Under the pieces are notes generated by a model. That model saw only the letters and a list, made by a program, of their open reading frames with translations, ran no database searches and was not told where the DNA came from. A program made the translations under genes and the position numbers. DNA of 64,000 nt from Amanita rubescens (taxonomy: Eukaryota > Basidiomycota > Agaricomycetes > Agaricales > Amanitaceae). Positions 37,961 through 49,769 of the stretch are shown in pieces (the stretch's first letter is position 1; each line of letters begins with the position of its first letter). The stretch is taken from the NCBI GenBank assembly GCA_015039365.1, contig WION01000007.1, positions 682,001-746,000 on the forward strand, given 5' to 3'.

Positions 37961-38267
37961 GACAAGACGAGTTGAGTCGAGTGCGGCCAAACAAGATATC
38001 CTTATTTGGTAATATATGCATACATGGTAAAGTAGCCAGTAACTACCAACACAACGCGAAACTACTACGAGTCGAAACAATTAAATGCATGCCACATGTC
38101 AATGTTTCCATGCTAAATGGTGAACGGCGAATTTCGAAGACGGATTGAATCGGAGGTTTGTCCGTGAATAATGATACTGATGAATGCTATAACGACGAAG
38201 ACGTAGGATGATGAAGAGCTTGCACTTGAGCCGCATTGGGTACACACGGGCTCCATTGTGACATTGG

Positions 38268-39939
38268 TCATACCACCCTTATTGGTATTCGGGCGCGCAG
38301 ATCGTCCTGCCCAAATAGAACTGACACATCCAAATAATACTGCCAATTTCGAGATCAGCGCCTGCCAATGCCCACATGGAAGCTAATGCGTACCTTGACA
38401 ATAAGACCTTGCACGTTAACAGAAGGCAACAAGGTACTTTTGAGAGATATTTTTGAGCGATAGAGACCATCTGGCAAGTTTGCAGGTTCTTCCATAGATG
38501 GATGCTTGCGCGTGTCTTGAGCGCGACGTGGTCGTTTGGGGAACCCAACGCAAACATCATTTTTCAAAGTTTTGGTATCGCTGAATACCACCTGGGTAGG
38601 CAAACGAGGTAGCGGTTTCTCTGCTTCAACAGGACTTTGCCTTGGACTATTCCACGATGACGGTGAAGTTTTCGACAGCAGCTGTCCATTGCGAACACGC
38701 CGGAGTAGATTATTCTTAGCCATGTCACCTTCATCAGCACTTGGGGGTGTTTGCGGCGGTGTAGGAGGCAGATGGACTTGCTCTGTCATAGTAAGCTTAC
38801 GAATCAAGGATACCGATATCGTGGCATCTGCCGCGATCTCCCTTGCCAAGGCTGAAGATCTTGGTTTAGTCGCGAACACGACGAAATAGGGTATAAATGA
38901 TCCCCGAGCGAAAGTGACAGAGGTTGGCAGGGTAACCTGAGAAAACAGAATATTATCGCGTGAATGGCAGTAGTTGGATAAGCGTTCTTACAGCACATCG
39001 GAAGGAGACACGATGATCGGACCTCAGCGGTAGCTCCAACCATGAATCTTGTTGTGTCGCAGAAATCTCACACGGTTGGGGTACATTCGCCGGCTGAAAA
39101 TGTACAGGGATTTCAAGTCTAAAAATAGCCAAAGTCAGCTAGATTCACGTTAGCATCTGGGGCTTACCTTGAGGAATTATCAATTGTAACATCGCTGGGT
39201 TGCCAAGCAGCTACGACGACATAACTTATGTCAAAGTCTTCGGAAAGAGGAGAATCAGGCGGTGTTAATGTTGGAGGCAACCCTTCACCAGGACTTGGAT
39301 TGCTTGCAAAGGAAAGAGAAAAAGGAAAAGATCTTTCTACGGGAGTTCGTGTGCTGATACTTGAATAGCTTGGCCGTCTCCTCATGAAAGCATCGCGGAG
39401 TGCTAAACCTGGCCCTCCCGATGCCTGAAATGGAGACACCGTAATCGTTGTTGAAGATGACAGGAACACATGCTTCCCATCAAACTGTGTTGCTCTCCGA
39501 AAACCAGCCACCGGGGCTCGGTTTTCTTTGCTTAAGCGGTAACGCAAGGCACCCTCGACCTGTAATATTTAGTTTGACGTGATCAGAGGTTTATGAAAAA
39601 ACCTTACAGTTACAGATAGAGTGCCAGAATGGTGACATGAACGATCAAGTGTAACTTTGCCTTCTATTTTGTCGTTGTCGCTGAACACGGGCACGAGACT
39701 CCCGCCAACCCAGTTCCCTTGATGCACCTTCACTGAAGGGCTATAAATCTGCACCTCCAACTTCAATGACCTTTCATCTTATTTAAGTAATTTCATGGAT
39801 ATGCAAAGATGAAATAAACGCACCGAAAAGTTGAAACTTGCGAATACACCGAGGGAGGTACATGTCTATAAGCAGTGGGACATGGACTCGACAAAGATTG
39901 GGAGTGCTTGACATGCGCCGGGTGCAATGGTGCGTGCAT
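38268..39939 (-). CDS. Arrestin-fold (alpha-arrestin-like) protein
   Basis: From ATG 39939 (an in-frame stop lies immediately upstream) a short exon leads through an intron into SLKLEVQIYSPSVKVHQGNWVGGSLVP..IEGKVTLDRSCHHSGTLSVTV (landmarks only), the N-terminal arrestin strands. FDISYVVVAAWQPSDV and VHFQPANVPQP-like strands follow. The C-terminal arrestin half has FARGSFIPYFVV and ATISVSLIRKLTM, a Pro-rich insert, and ends GLIVK|YYLDVSVLFGQDDLRARIPIRVV with a stop at 38268. The last intron (from about 38400) is placed because it restores this family-typical ending. Alpha-arrestins recruit Rsp5-type ubiquitin ligases to membrane cargo; no PPxY motif was confirmed here, so that role is not established for this protein. 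Confidence 0.78.
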
Positions 39940-40364
39940 CTAGTGACGACGATGACCGACGGAAAGCGATAGTAACGGTACCGCAAGCATGATGGGTACC
40001 CTGGATATATACCCCGGTAGCGACAAATTCTAGCCAGGGTGACATACTTTTCAATTGCCATAAAAAGAGAACGCTTGTTGGAGAAAGGGAGGAAGGGCTT
40101 TGTGAGAAACACGTAAGGCGAATCTCGAGATGTGTTTCGGCACGTGTATAAATTTAGAAACGAGCTTATAACCCAACGCGAAATAATAAACGACCAGTTC
40201 ACTGCGGTACCGAAGACAACAACATACATACAATCATACAATCATTTTAACCACGTTGCCAGGTCTGGTGAGAGTCTAAGAGAAAAACCTTCTTGAGGGA
40301 GTTAGATAATCAAGCCAGATTTGGCCTCGAGAGCGCTCACCACACAATACATTCGACTGCGCAG
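39940..40364. promoter_or_regulatory. Divergent intergenic region (arrestin / MAT2B-like)
   Basis: Roughly 425 bp between divergent start codons, expected to carry both promoters. No motif was identified with confidence. Confidence 0.35.
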
Positions 40365-41635
40365 ATGAAAGTAATACTGACAGGTGCGAGCGCGTGCATA
40401 TGCTAGCTTCACGAAACAACAGCTTAATAGACGGCTATAGGGGCATCAGGCGTTTTGGGCACACAAGTCCGCGATGCATTCCAAAAATCGGAGCATGAAG
40501 TAATCAGTCTATCCCACACACGTAGTGGAAACGGGCTTACCCAACTGGACCTTACAAACGAAGCAGAAGTTGACAGATTTTTCGAAAGCAACCGTCCAGA
40601 GTGTACCTTACTCCTTTGATGTCCTGCAACCAAGATCTAACAAATCGTCGACGTCAGGGGTCATACATTGCGCTGCTGAGAGACGCCCCGACGTAGCAGA
40701 GAATGTGCGTTTCCAGGCTCAGATTAAGTCTTGTACTAATGATTATCAAGAATGTCGAGGGAACTAGAAAGGCTTGTCAGACTTGCTCGGCATGAAGGAG
40801 CTGATGTTCATGCTCTGTGCTCATTAGCTGAACGCCGCCGTTCCAGGAAATCTGGCTTCGTTGTCCGCAAAGCTTGGCTTTACGCTAGTATACATATCCA
40901 CAGGTGAATACTACATATCTCATTCTAGCCTTACTCAACACACAGACTCGAACAGACTACGTCTTTGATGGAACATCACCACCTTATTCGCCGTCATCTT
41001 CAACGAACCCCTTGCAGCTCTACGGCGAGACGAAGCGGGATGGAGAGCTTGCCATCCTAGGTGTAGAAGGGGCAAAATCAGTCATTCTTCGCGTTCCCGT
41101 CTTGTAAGTTTCGCTTATTTTCATTTGCGCTATCGCTCAACGTCAACCTCTAATCCCCAGATATGGTCCAGCGCCCAAGAACTCAGACTCTGCTATCAAT
41201 ATCCTGTTAGACGTCGTGACCGATCAGTCCGGGAAAACCTACAAGATGGATCACTTTGCAACGAGATACCCCACCAACATTATCGACGTTGCAAACTTCC
41301 TCGTGCGCTTATCAGGTATATGACATGACTATGACTCAGAGTTATTGACTCAAAGAATTGTAGCGCTTCAAAGACCTCTTCCCCCCATCCTGCATTATTC
41401 AGCAGCCGAGCCTTATACGAAATACGAAATCTGCCTTGTCTTTGCGAAAGTACTTGGTCTTTCTCACAAACACATCATCCCACAAGCCGACCCTCCCGCG
41501 GATCCCGGAGCGACGAAGCGACCGAGGAACTGCCAATTAGACACGCGCGAAACTGAGGGACTAGTTGGAGGCGGTCTTGATCTTTCCCTCTTCGAAGAAT
41601 GGTGGACTGAGTACCTCCAGGGAAAGAAAGTTTGA
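40365..41635 (+). CDS. NAD(P)-binding RmlD/MAT2B-like reductase (methionine adenosyltransferase beta-subunit homologue)
   Basis: Short-chain dehydrogenase of the extended RmlD type. The eukaryotic relative MAT2B is the regulatory subunit of methionine adenosyltransferase. The first exon MKVILTG joins through a 58-nt intron (40383..40440) to ASGVLGTQVRDAF, giving the TGASGVLG nucleotide-binding loop. WVIHCAAERRPDVAEN, FTLVYISTDYVFDGTSPPY, the YGETKRDGE catalytic Tyr-x3-Lys region, ILRVPVLYGPAPKNSDSA and HYSAAEPYTKYEI follow. The C-terminus is LSLFEEWWTEYLQGKKV, stop 41633. Introns are short and restore frame at each site checked. I cannot tell from sequence whether it is a catalytic reductase or only a regulatory subunit. 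Confidence 0.85.
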
Positions 41636-41934
41636 AATGTGCCTTGTTAATATCAGCCATGATCAAGATCAATGATTACTTCTTTTGATGTAAAGAATGC
41701 TGTGAATAAGATAGCACATGTATCAAAGAAAGATATTGTACAACATATAACATACATGTAGCCTATTATAATCCAGTGGATGGTATAAATAAATGCGAAT
41801 AAAAATACTAATGTACGAGTGTACCACGGTGTAATCATAGCGAGGAGCATACAATGAGGCGGAAAGGCGATAATAGATAGAGGAATAAGGCCTGCCCTTC
41901 CGGCGGACAGGTTGCGGAGTTGGAGGTGATAGAA
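41636..41934. other. Convergent 3' spacer
   Basis: About 300 bp between the MAT2B-like stop and the P1 stop. The part from about 41785 (TATAAATAAATGCGAATAAA) onward is closely related to 46560 onward, so it belongs to the duplicated P1/P2 block. Confidence 0.55.
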
Positions 41935-43335
41935 TTAAATGGACATGGATGACCGGGTGACGCGTTGTTCCAAGTGCTTGAAGCGACGATAGACTTCTTC
42001 ACCTTTCTGTTGCAAAAGCATTTGTCGTTGTCGATCCATCTCCCGTAACTGCCGCTCCTGATCAGCGATTTGCTGATTTAGCAGACGGCTCTCTTCCTCG
42101 AGACGTCGCACCATCTCTTCTTGCTCTTTCCTCAGCTGTCGTTCAGCCTCTTGTTGCCATTTCAGCCGATGTTCTCTCTCCTCCTGTTCCTGTCTCATCT
42201 GCCGTTCCTTCTCATCCCGCTCTCGTCTTTCCTTCTCTCGTTCTTGTCTCTCCTTCGCTTGCTCAAACTGGAGCTTTGCTACTTGCCCAGCAAGTTCGCT
42301 CGCCTTCTGAATTTCCTCCTTCCTCGACTCTTCATACCCCTCGCGCTAAATTACCTGTTGTCAGCGCCGCAAACAGAAATCTGAATGAACACTGACCTGA
42401 TTGTCCATGATATGCCTCTCTTTCGCAAATTTGTCCCAGATCTTGTCGATGTGAACCGTATCGCGACGGTAGACTGGAACAACACCGAGCGTCCCGGTTG
42501 AGGCCAGGCCTCTGAACCATTTCACCCGCCTCTTCTCGGTCGGGCTCACGCTTCCATCCTCGTGTATCATCGCCCATTTTTCCAGCAAGCCGAATATGGT
42601 ATCTGCAAACCAATAACATTGGCGCTCGAGGAGCTTATATGTGGTGCTCTCTTGATGAACGACGCTGACCAGAATCATAACGTCCCAGAGGTTTGGGCGT
42701 GATGAACGATCACCACGAAACGTGATGGTTCTAAGAACCTGAGAATCTGAGGGAAGACCGTTGATCCTTGTAACTGTATCCGCGGCGAGATATTGATTCG
42801 AGCTCATGGCGGACGGACGGGGTAGTGAGTCCTCTGATAGGCGTCGTATAGTCTTTCTAATGGAGCTGGTCACCTTGGAGATGCTCCCCTTCAGGGGTAA
42901 CGACAATCTAGACGATCGGGGGCTAGGACGTGGAGAAGGCGCCTCGAAATCGGTAAAATTGGTAACAATAGATTCCATCGATGGCGACAAGGAGGATGTC
43001 GACATGGTGCGTTTGCGCTCGCCAGCGGAACGGTCTGTACGCAATTCCAATTTCTGCCTCTTGTCATTCCTAAACTCGTAAATGACGAATTCGTGTTCAT
43101 TACGAGTGGTGGTAGCTTTGCAGTGAGAGGCCTTCTCCAACCGGTAGCCTGTAAGCTCTTGCCACATGGCGATGCTTTCCGAAGTCCAGCCTCGTAAGCA
43201 CGACATGACGACATGAATCCAGGTGTCGATGAGCATTGGGTGAGGAACGGATCTGCTCTTGCCCATGGTATCCATGGTTGTGCCCAGAGGCCGCGACAGA
43301 AAGTTGCGAACAAAGTCCATGAATGAATATGCCAT
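41935..43335 (-). CDS. Cluster family protein P1 (subfamily I): unrecognised globular domain plus coiled coil
   Basis: Family not recognised. Exon 1 (43335-42400) encodes MAYSFMDFVRNFLSRP, DTWIHVVMSCLRGW, HEFVIYEFRNDKRQKLELRTDR, a variable Ser-rich stretch (residues about 110-170), SSNQYLAADTVTRI, WDVMILVSVVHQ, and RQCYWFADTIFGLLEKWA, then VVPVYRRDTVHIDKIWDKF. A single intron (GTCAGT...TTTAG, about 42349-42399) joins it to a roughly 136-residue coiled coil dominated by Glu, Arg and Gln, ending at 41935. The longer coil contains an extra 35-40 residue charged stretch absent from P2 and P3. No signal peptide or membrane segment was seen. The invariant His in WIHVVM and Cys in QCYWF are candidates for functional residues (inference). 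Confidence 0.8.
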
Positions 43336-44002
43336 TTCTCTGAGTTATACCTAGCGAGACCTGAGTCGCAGCAGGAACCAGCGCTTCGAGAACCTCGGAT
43401 TTAACCCAAATGGAAGTTACGGCATTAACCGCGTGGTCCCTCGTGCTGCCGGGAGGCGTGGGTTTGCGCAACTTTCGCTGAGTCTTAATACTCACCGATA
43501 TTACTATCGCAAATATTATTTCGTTTGTCGAAAACCGACGACATAGTGGGCGTACCTGCGAAACTTGCCTAAAGGCAAAAATAGTGCCAAAGGTGGTTGG
43601 ACACAACGGTAGTTCTTCACTAGCATGTATAGTGCACGACAGACGATTTTGCTGCGAACGCCAACTTGGCGCTTATCGGACATGACGCGTAGCGGAATCC
43701 ACAGTTCAACGCACATTAATGAAGGTACCAGCCGTGCTATATAGATTAAGCCTCGAGTCATAGCGGCATTGCTCCGAGCTCGGACTGAGGCCTTGGCTTC
43801 GTTCCGTCATGGGTGGACATCATGTGACTGTTGAAGAAGACGGGGCAGCAAGCTCTTCCTCCGTTTTGTGTGGAGATTGGTGTGGCCCAAGTTGCAGCGC
43901 GCGTCGAGGCTTACAGCTAAATCCAGAACGATAGGCCCCGCCAAGACAAACACACACACAGTCGGCTAAGGGCTGAGTTCAAATATTAGATCACGTGCCA
44001 AT
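43336..44002. other. P1 upstream region, duplicated upstream of P2
   Basis: The first about 450 bp are homologous to 48109-48560 (shared TCGCAGCAGGAACCAGCGC, CGAGAACCTCGGATT and TTTCATTTGTCGAAAACCGAC-like segments), so the P1/P2 duplication includes the promoters. No gene is supported. Confidence 0.6.
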
Positions 44003-46321
44003 ATGGCTACCAAGGCCGTGGCCCGTCCAAGACGTCGTGTATGATGAAAGACTTGTGGACAAACTTATCTCTCGTCGCAAGTACCCCCCAGATGCACCTG
44101 GAGAGCAGGATACAGGTTAGCATGTTCCGCTGTGATGTGATAGCTGATGATGTAATCATGTCAGGCTTGTCGGACTTGAAATTCAGGCCCCGCTGTGTGT
44201 GTATTTTTCAGGGGAGGGGCCTATCAGGACCCCTGATAATCGGAGGCGAGGCTGGTTCGGAAACCTGGCAAATCAGGCCATTTTTGTCCGGACAGAATTT
44301 GCCAAAAAGTTACGGCGAGGGATTGCATTTTTTTTTTTCACATTCGGATATAATCCCCAGTCAATAAATGAATAATAAATATGCACGGTTCTTGTGCCCT
44401 GTCGTAAGTACATAGCCCTAGCCCTGCCACCCATATCAGCTAACTCATCCTGGATCAAGCATCCCGGCTAGTTTTTGTCCGGACCACGCTTCTGGGCTCC
44501 GCCTGCGGCGGGCCCATCTTTGTCCGAACCTGATCTGGGTTTTCAGGCATTTTGGACCAAAATTTGTCCGGAATCCGAACCAGCCTGCCCTGGCCTATCG
44601 TTCTGGACTTAGCTGTAAATGACGCGAATGTGATTGTGACGGATCAAAATATTTACTCCGAGTCCACTTCACAACTCCGCTCAGATCAGCGCCCCTATCC
44701 CAGTGATCCAGATGGCAACATTCAAGATAGCTTCACGGCTGACGACGTCAATCTTGACGAAGTCTTTCAGCACCTATCCTCGGGCACTTGGCGCGGCAAC
44801 ACCTTGCCAGCGTAATATAACCAGATCAAATATACTGTCCAAATTGCAAACACTTCCGCTCGGACATGACTGGGCGGCCGATCCATCCTCGCCTCAACCC
44901 GCCATCCCTGAACGAACAGATGGTAGCGATGTTGATTCCATTGTTGAATCCGAAGATAACGGATTGATGGATCGACTTTTGCAAGTTGATCGTGACGAAC
45001 TTACCAAGCTATTGGCTGATATTTCCAACGAAGCCAGTATTACTACTGCCATGATAAAAGCGGCCAAAACTGAGCTCTCCTCCTTCTCCACCACCAAATG
45101 GGCCAAATTCGCCAAAACACATGATCTGCCAAAGAATCCCTCGGATCTTCAACTCAAACATTTTAGCACCCCCAGGTATCGCCTTCCTCTGTCATTGCAA
45201 GTATCCATGTTCGAAAACGCCTGGCGTTGGCATGACGTCTATGGCGAGAAGATTGTACACACAAGGGAGGCACCGAAAGTAAAGATTTTAGAACCAGTAC
45301 GTCAGCGAAATAGTGACTCCTTGCACTTTCTTTAACAGTCATTAATGCAGTACATTGCTCCGATTTTAGCCTTGTTTCAAGGTCGACTCATTGACAAACC
45401 GGAGGGGCCCACGATCAACACAGAATACTCGTCCGGGGGCGAGGTTGAGCATGAAGTCGGCACTTTGTTTAATGTTGCGAGTTCTGATACTGATAATTTG
45501 GTAGATCTTCTCGGTTGGCAGTGCCCTGTTCTTTGTCATGGAGTTTGGTCACCTGCATGACAATGTTTTGGCGCAAGTATTCCTTGAACTTTTAGGTGTG
45601 TCTCGCGGTCCGCCTATTGCATATATGTACTCGATATTGAGCCAACCGGCAGCTGCTGCCGAAATGAACAAATCAAACATTCACAGCTTATCACGCATCT
45701 ACGGCATTTTAACTAACTTTGACCAGTTCAACTTTTACTCGTACGAACCAGCCACCAACAAATTCTATTTTGATGAGACGAGGGTTGTCAACATCGAGAG
45801 GAAACTTGCATTCTCCGACATGATGGACGGTACGTGTTTCTCCCAATGGAAGTCGTTCAGAATTGAGTATCTCCCCAGTTTCCAATAAAATCTTTGGGAT
45901 CGTTCTGACTGGTTATGTCGACAGTTTACGCGCATACATAGCAGACAGCAAATCTTATTCACAGAATGTATGTTTTTAAACAGATCAACGGACTACAGCT
46001 AACTCTACCCCTAGCGTGACACTCATGAGGATGCCGCACTTGAGTTCGCAGAGAGCTGTTGTGCAAAATTTAGGGAGCCAATTGCTAGCCTTTCCGACAT
46101 AGAAGAGAAAGGAAACGAAGGATTGGCATTGTTAACGAAAAGGTAAGCAGTAGTCTTATCACAAATGTGAATGCTCACCACGCCATAACAGTGTTCGTTG
46201 CATCCCTCGTAGATCCACCTTTACGGGAGGACGTGATGATCCATCAACGCCGGCAGAGCTCAGGGCGCTGGCAACTCGTATTGTTGGAGAAACACACAAA
46301 CGTTACTTATCGGAGGATTGA
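44003..46321 (+). pseudogene. Unrecognised multi-exon gene interrupted by a hAT-like element and possibly frameshifted near its start
   Basis: Function unknown. Exons read VYDERLVDKLISRRKYPP (44037-44116), then after an acceptor at 44210 the codons for GEGPIV, split by the inserted element, continuing VLDLAVNDANVIVTDQN from 44600. Later exons read MDRLLQVDRDELTKLLADI, KFAKTHDLPKNPSDLQLKHF, YIAPILALFQGRLIDKPEGPT, GEVEHE|IFSVGSALFFVMEFGHLHDNVLAQVFLEL, IHSLSRIYGILTNFDQFNFYSYEP, and finally ELRALATRIVGETHKRYLSED with a stop at 46319. Introns at 45301-45350, 45455-45503 and 46143-46191 restore frame, so the downstream part was recently functional. The likely ATG (44003, MATKAVARP) is out of frame by one base with VYDERL. 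Two lesions suggest a pseudogene, unless the element is spliced out. Confidence 0.6.
44218..44599. mobile_element. 366-bp hAT-like non-autonomous element (MITE) with 8-bp target duplication
   Basis: The 8-bp direct repeat GGCCTATC lies at 44218..44225 and 44592..44599. The 366 bp between carry an inverted match AGGCTGGTTCGGA (44249..44261) against TCCGAACCAGCCT (44574..44586), plus CAGG/CCTG-type ends and several TTTGTCCGGA-like subterminal motifs. Removing the element with one repeat copy joins the host exon in frame (GEGPIV/VLDLAV), which confirms the insertion boundaries independently. It has no coding capacity. The 8-bp duplication suggests the hAT superfamily. Confidence 0.75.
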
Positions 46322-46409
46322 AATCTCCACCTTGTCTCAAGGTTCCCTTTTTAGTTTAAGGTGGTTCGTACTCATACATCGTGAAGCGCCGCGTAACAAC
46401 CTTGCTTGA

Positions 46410-46793
46410 ACGCTTTGTATATTTCTATTCAATTTGCTTTATCATCATTAATAGCAGGATCTTATCATCCTATAACACGTTTAAACTGAGAATAATCGTA
46501 TGTAGTAATACTAGTAAATTGAAAACAACTTGAGTAAGGTCGACTCGGACGCTTATCTAGTATAAATGAATGCGAATAAAAATATACTTATTTGCAGGTA
46601 CATGATTTAAATCGCGAAAAGCATACGATGAGGCAGTAAGACAATATTACATGTAAGGGTCATCGATCATGACCGCACCGAGTTTGACGCGAAACATAAA
46701 GGCCTAGAGACCAATAAGCATAATGTGGAAAAGCAATAATAGATAGAGGCGACCGGCCCTTCTGGCGGACAGATTGCGCAGAAGACGATGAAA
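46410..46793. other. Spacer, start of the second P block
   Basis: No gene. From about 46560 (TATAAATGAATGCGAATAAA) the sequence parallels 41785 onward and marks the left part of the duplicated P2 block. Confidence 0.5.
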
Positions 46794-48108
46794 TTAAATG
46801 GATATGGATGTCCGAACGATACGATGTTCCATTTGTTTAAAGTGACGATGGGCCTCTTCATCTTTCGGCTGGAAACCCATTTGCCATTGTCGATCCTTCT
46901 CTTCCAACCGTCGCCGCTGGTCAGCAATTTGCTGGTTGAGCAGACACCGCTCTTCCTCAAGACGTCGAATCATCTCTTCTTGCTCTTCCATCAGCCGCCG
47001 TTCCGTCTTTTGTTCTCTTTTCAGCCGCTGTACTTGCTCAGCAAGTTCGTTCGCCTTCCGGATTTCCTCCTTCTTTACCTGCTCATATCCCACGCGCTAA
47101 ATTATCTCCCGTCAACGCCGCGGGCCACGAACAGAAATTTGATAAACCAACCTGATTGTCCATGATCTGTCTCTCCTTCATAAATTTGTCCCAGATCTCG
47201 CCGATATGAACTATATCACGAGAATAGACAGGAACAACACCAATTCTTCCAGTTGAGGTCAGGCCTTTCCACCTCTTCCTCTTCTGCTCAGGTCTCACAA
47301 TCCCGTTCTTGTGTATCGACGCCCATTTTTCTAGCAAGCCGAAGATAGTATCAGCGAACCAATAACACTGGCGTCCGAGGAGAGTGTAAGTGGCGCTGTC
47401 ATTATGGACAACGTTGACCAGAATCATAACATCCCAAAGGTTCGGGCGCTTTGCACGATCGCCCTTGAACGTGATGGTTCTCAGAACCTTTGAGTGCGGG
47501 GGATGGCCACTGATCCTGGTGATTGTATCCGCAGCCAGATATTGGTTCGAGCTGATGGCGGACGAACGGGGTAGTGAGTCCTCCGATAGGTGTCGTACAA
47601 TCCTTCGAACGGAGCCGGTCATCTTGGAGATGCCTCCCTTTATCGATATGAGGGGTAACGACAATCTAGACGATTGGGAGCCGGGATGTGGAGAAGGCGC
47701 CTCGAAATCGGTAAAATCGGTAACAAAAGAGTCCACTGATGGCGATGAGCAGGAGGAAATCGACATGCTGCCTTTGTGCTCGCCAACGGAACGGTCGGTA
47801 CGAAATTCCAATTTCAGCTTCTTGTTGTGGGTAAACTCGTAAATAACGAACTCGTGCCCATTGAGATTGTTGGTATCTTTGCAGTGAGAGGCTTTCTTCA
47901 ACCGGTAGTCTGAAAGTTCTTGCCACATAGAAATACTTTCCGAGTCCCAGCCTCGCAAACACGTCATGACAACATGAGCCTTCCAGGTGTCGATGGGCAT
48001 CCGGACGTTCAGGTGAGGGACGGATCTGCTCTTGCCCATGGTATTCATGGCCATACCCGACGGCCGCGAAAGAAAGTTGCGAAGAGTGTCCATGAACGAC
48101 GATGCCAT
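46794..48108 (-). CDS. Cluster family protein P2 (subfamily I)
   Basis: Closest relative of P1 in sequence and layout. MASSFMDTLRNFLSRPSG opens exon 1, followed by PIDTWKAHVVMTCLRGW (one residue longer than P1 here), HEFVIYEFTHNKKLKLEFRTDR, the Ser-rich linker, SSNQYLAADTITRISGHPP, LWDVMILVNVVHNDSATY, and RQCYWFADTIFGLLEKWA. The conserved intron (about 47100-47153) carries the GCGGCGTTGACGG branch-like segment that corresponds to the other copies. The coiled coil is short (about 100 residues), lacking the extra charged block of P1. Both exons are open, so the gene looks functional. It lies 3.5 kb from P1 in the same orientation, with a different gene between. Confidence 0.8.
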
Positions 48109-49660
48109 TTCTCTGACTTATAGCTGGCGAGTCCTTAGTCGCAGCAGGAACCAGCGCCTCGAGAACCTCGGATTAGACCCAAAATGGCAGTTGCCGATAT
48201 TAACCGCGCGTTGAAGGTTCCCAAGACACTGCCAGGAGGTGGAATAGGTTTGTGCGGCCTTCGCCAAGTCTAAGAAACAGTACCACGACTATTTCATTTG
48301 TCGAAAACCGACCAGTGCGTGTACCCACACAAACCACCCAAGGATAGCCACAAAGGGCGAGCATTAGTAGTTCTTCATTAACATGTGTAGTGCACGACAT
48401 TGACGATCTAGCTGCGCCGGAACACCAATGGCGTTAGAGTCAATCAGATAAGACGTTTAGCGAAAGCTACAATTTAAATAACACACTTCCATCCCACACG
48501 ACACGGTAATATAGGCTGTACTGCAGATTAAGCTTTGAATTGCAGCGGCATTGATCGGACTGAGGCCTCAGCTGTGTTTTGCCACCGATGAACATAATTC
48601 GATCGCTGAAACGGGAACAGGCTCCGCCTCCTCATTGCCTGGAGGTAGTTGAAGTGAGTTGTGGCCTAAGTTGAGGCTCGAGGCCCAAAAGGTGGCGAGG
48701 GTCCTCACATGTGAGGGTTATGCCAGGTTATGCCCGGCGACATACTTGCCAGGAGAAAGTTTATTGTTTCCGTGCCCCAACTAAGCACCGGCATATCGGC
48801 CCTAGCTATGCGCGCAAAATGTCTAATACTGAGTGCAGTTGATGCGGCTGAGATCAAGTAGTACGAAAGCAGTCCTCGCTTACCGTGACGGGTGTCATGT
48901 TTGATGAGTTTGACTTATGACCTAACTGAGTTTCAAGTTGATTCGACCTACTACTTTTAGTAGGTTCCCATCGGCAAGGCACGACCCTGCACGCGCGTTG
49001 CGCCTCTCCACGAGCATCTAATCTCACTGGCACGCTCCTGCACCACCGATAGTCGATATTTGCACCAGCCAGCTTAACAGGGCCCTTCTGCCTTCGCCAT
49101 GCCCTTCACTCGAGTAGCGTTCAATCACTACCAGTAGCTACCTTCGGCGCTCTCCGATTGCCTACAACGGGCGTTGTTCACGCGTTCGAATGTTTACTCC
49201 TGACCATGATATCTCGCGCGGAAGGCGTGCCTTCCATCATAATTAGACAACAGATCCACAGAATAAAGCTATCCAAAGGCATCCAGCCTTATATTCTCAG
49301 CTCTTTTCAGTGATACTGATAGGCGATTCTCAGAAAGTAATAGGTAGCTACATAGTTGTACAAGGGCCTTGATTAATTTCCTTTTTGTTTTGTAGTTCCG
49401 AAGCCTGACGAAGTTCTTACATCAAACTTTAACCCCGCGCGGCCGCGAGCCCGGGGTGCGACTGGAACGAAACCTATCCACGGGCATTAATTCGGAGTTA
49501 CTATATTAGTCAATTGCTAATATTCATAAGCGCCAGGAGGTATCTTATGTAATTATTTTTAAAGCTTCAAGCCCCAGTTCACTTGCACACTGCCACGACT
49601 CTATTAGTATTATATTCTCCAAAAGCTCGATGTTTCAATTGACAGACCCAGAGAAAATTA
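48109..49660. other. Long gene-free stretch between P2 and the X gene
   Basis: The first 450 bp duplicate the P1 upstream region. The remainder (48600-49660) shows no splice-supported gene. It contains a small inverted repeat (CCTACT...AGTAGG, about 48947-48965) and A/T-rich sequence near 49490-49570. It may be decayed repeat DNA; I found no terminal repeats. Confidence 0.45.
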
Positions 49661-49769
49661 GGTGTGAAGTAATTCCAGTTAGAATAGAAGTTAACGGACC
49701 GTAAATTTAGCATCCGTTCCGGTTCATGATGTTCTTACATGAAACTTTAACTCAACTCAGGCTGTACTC

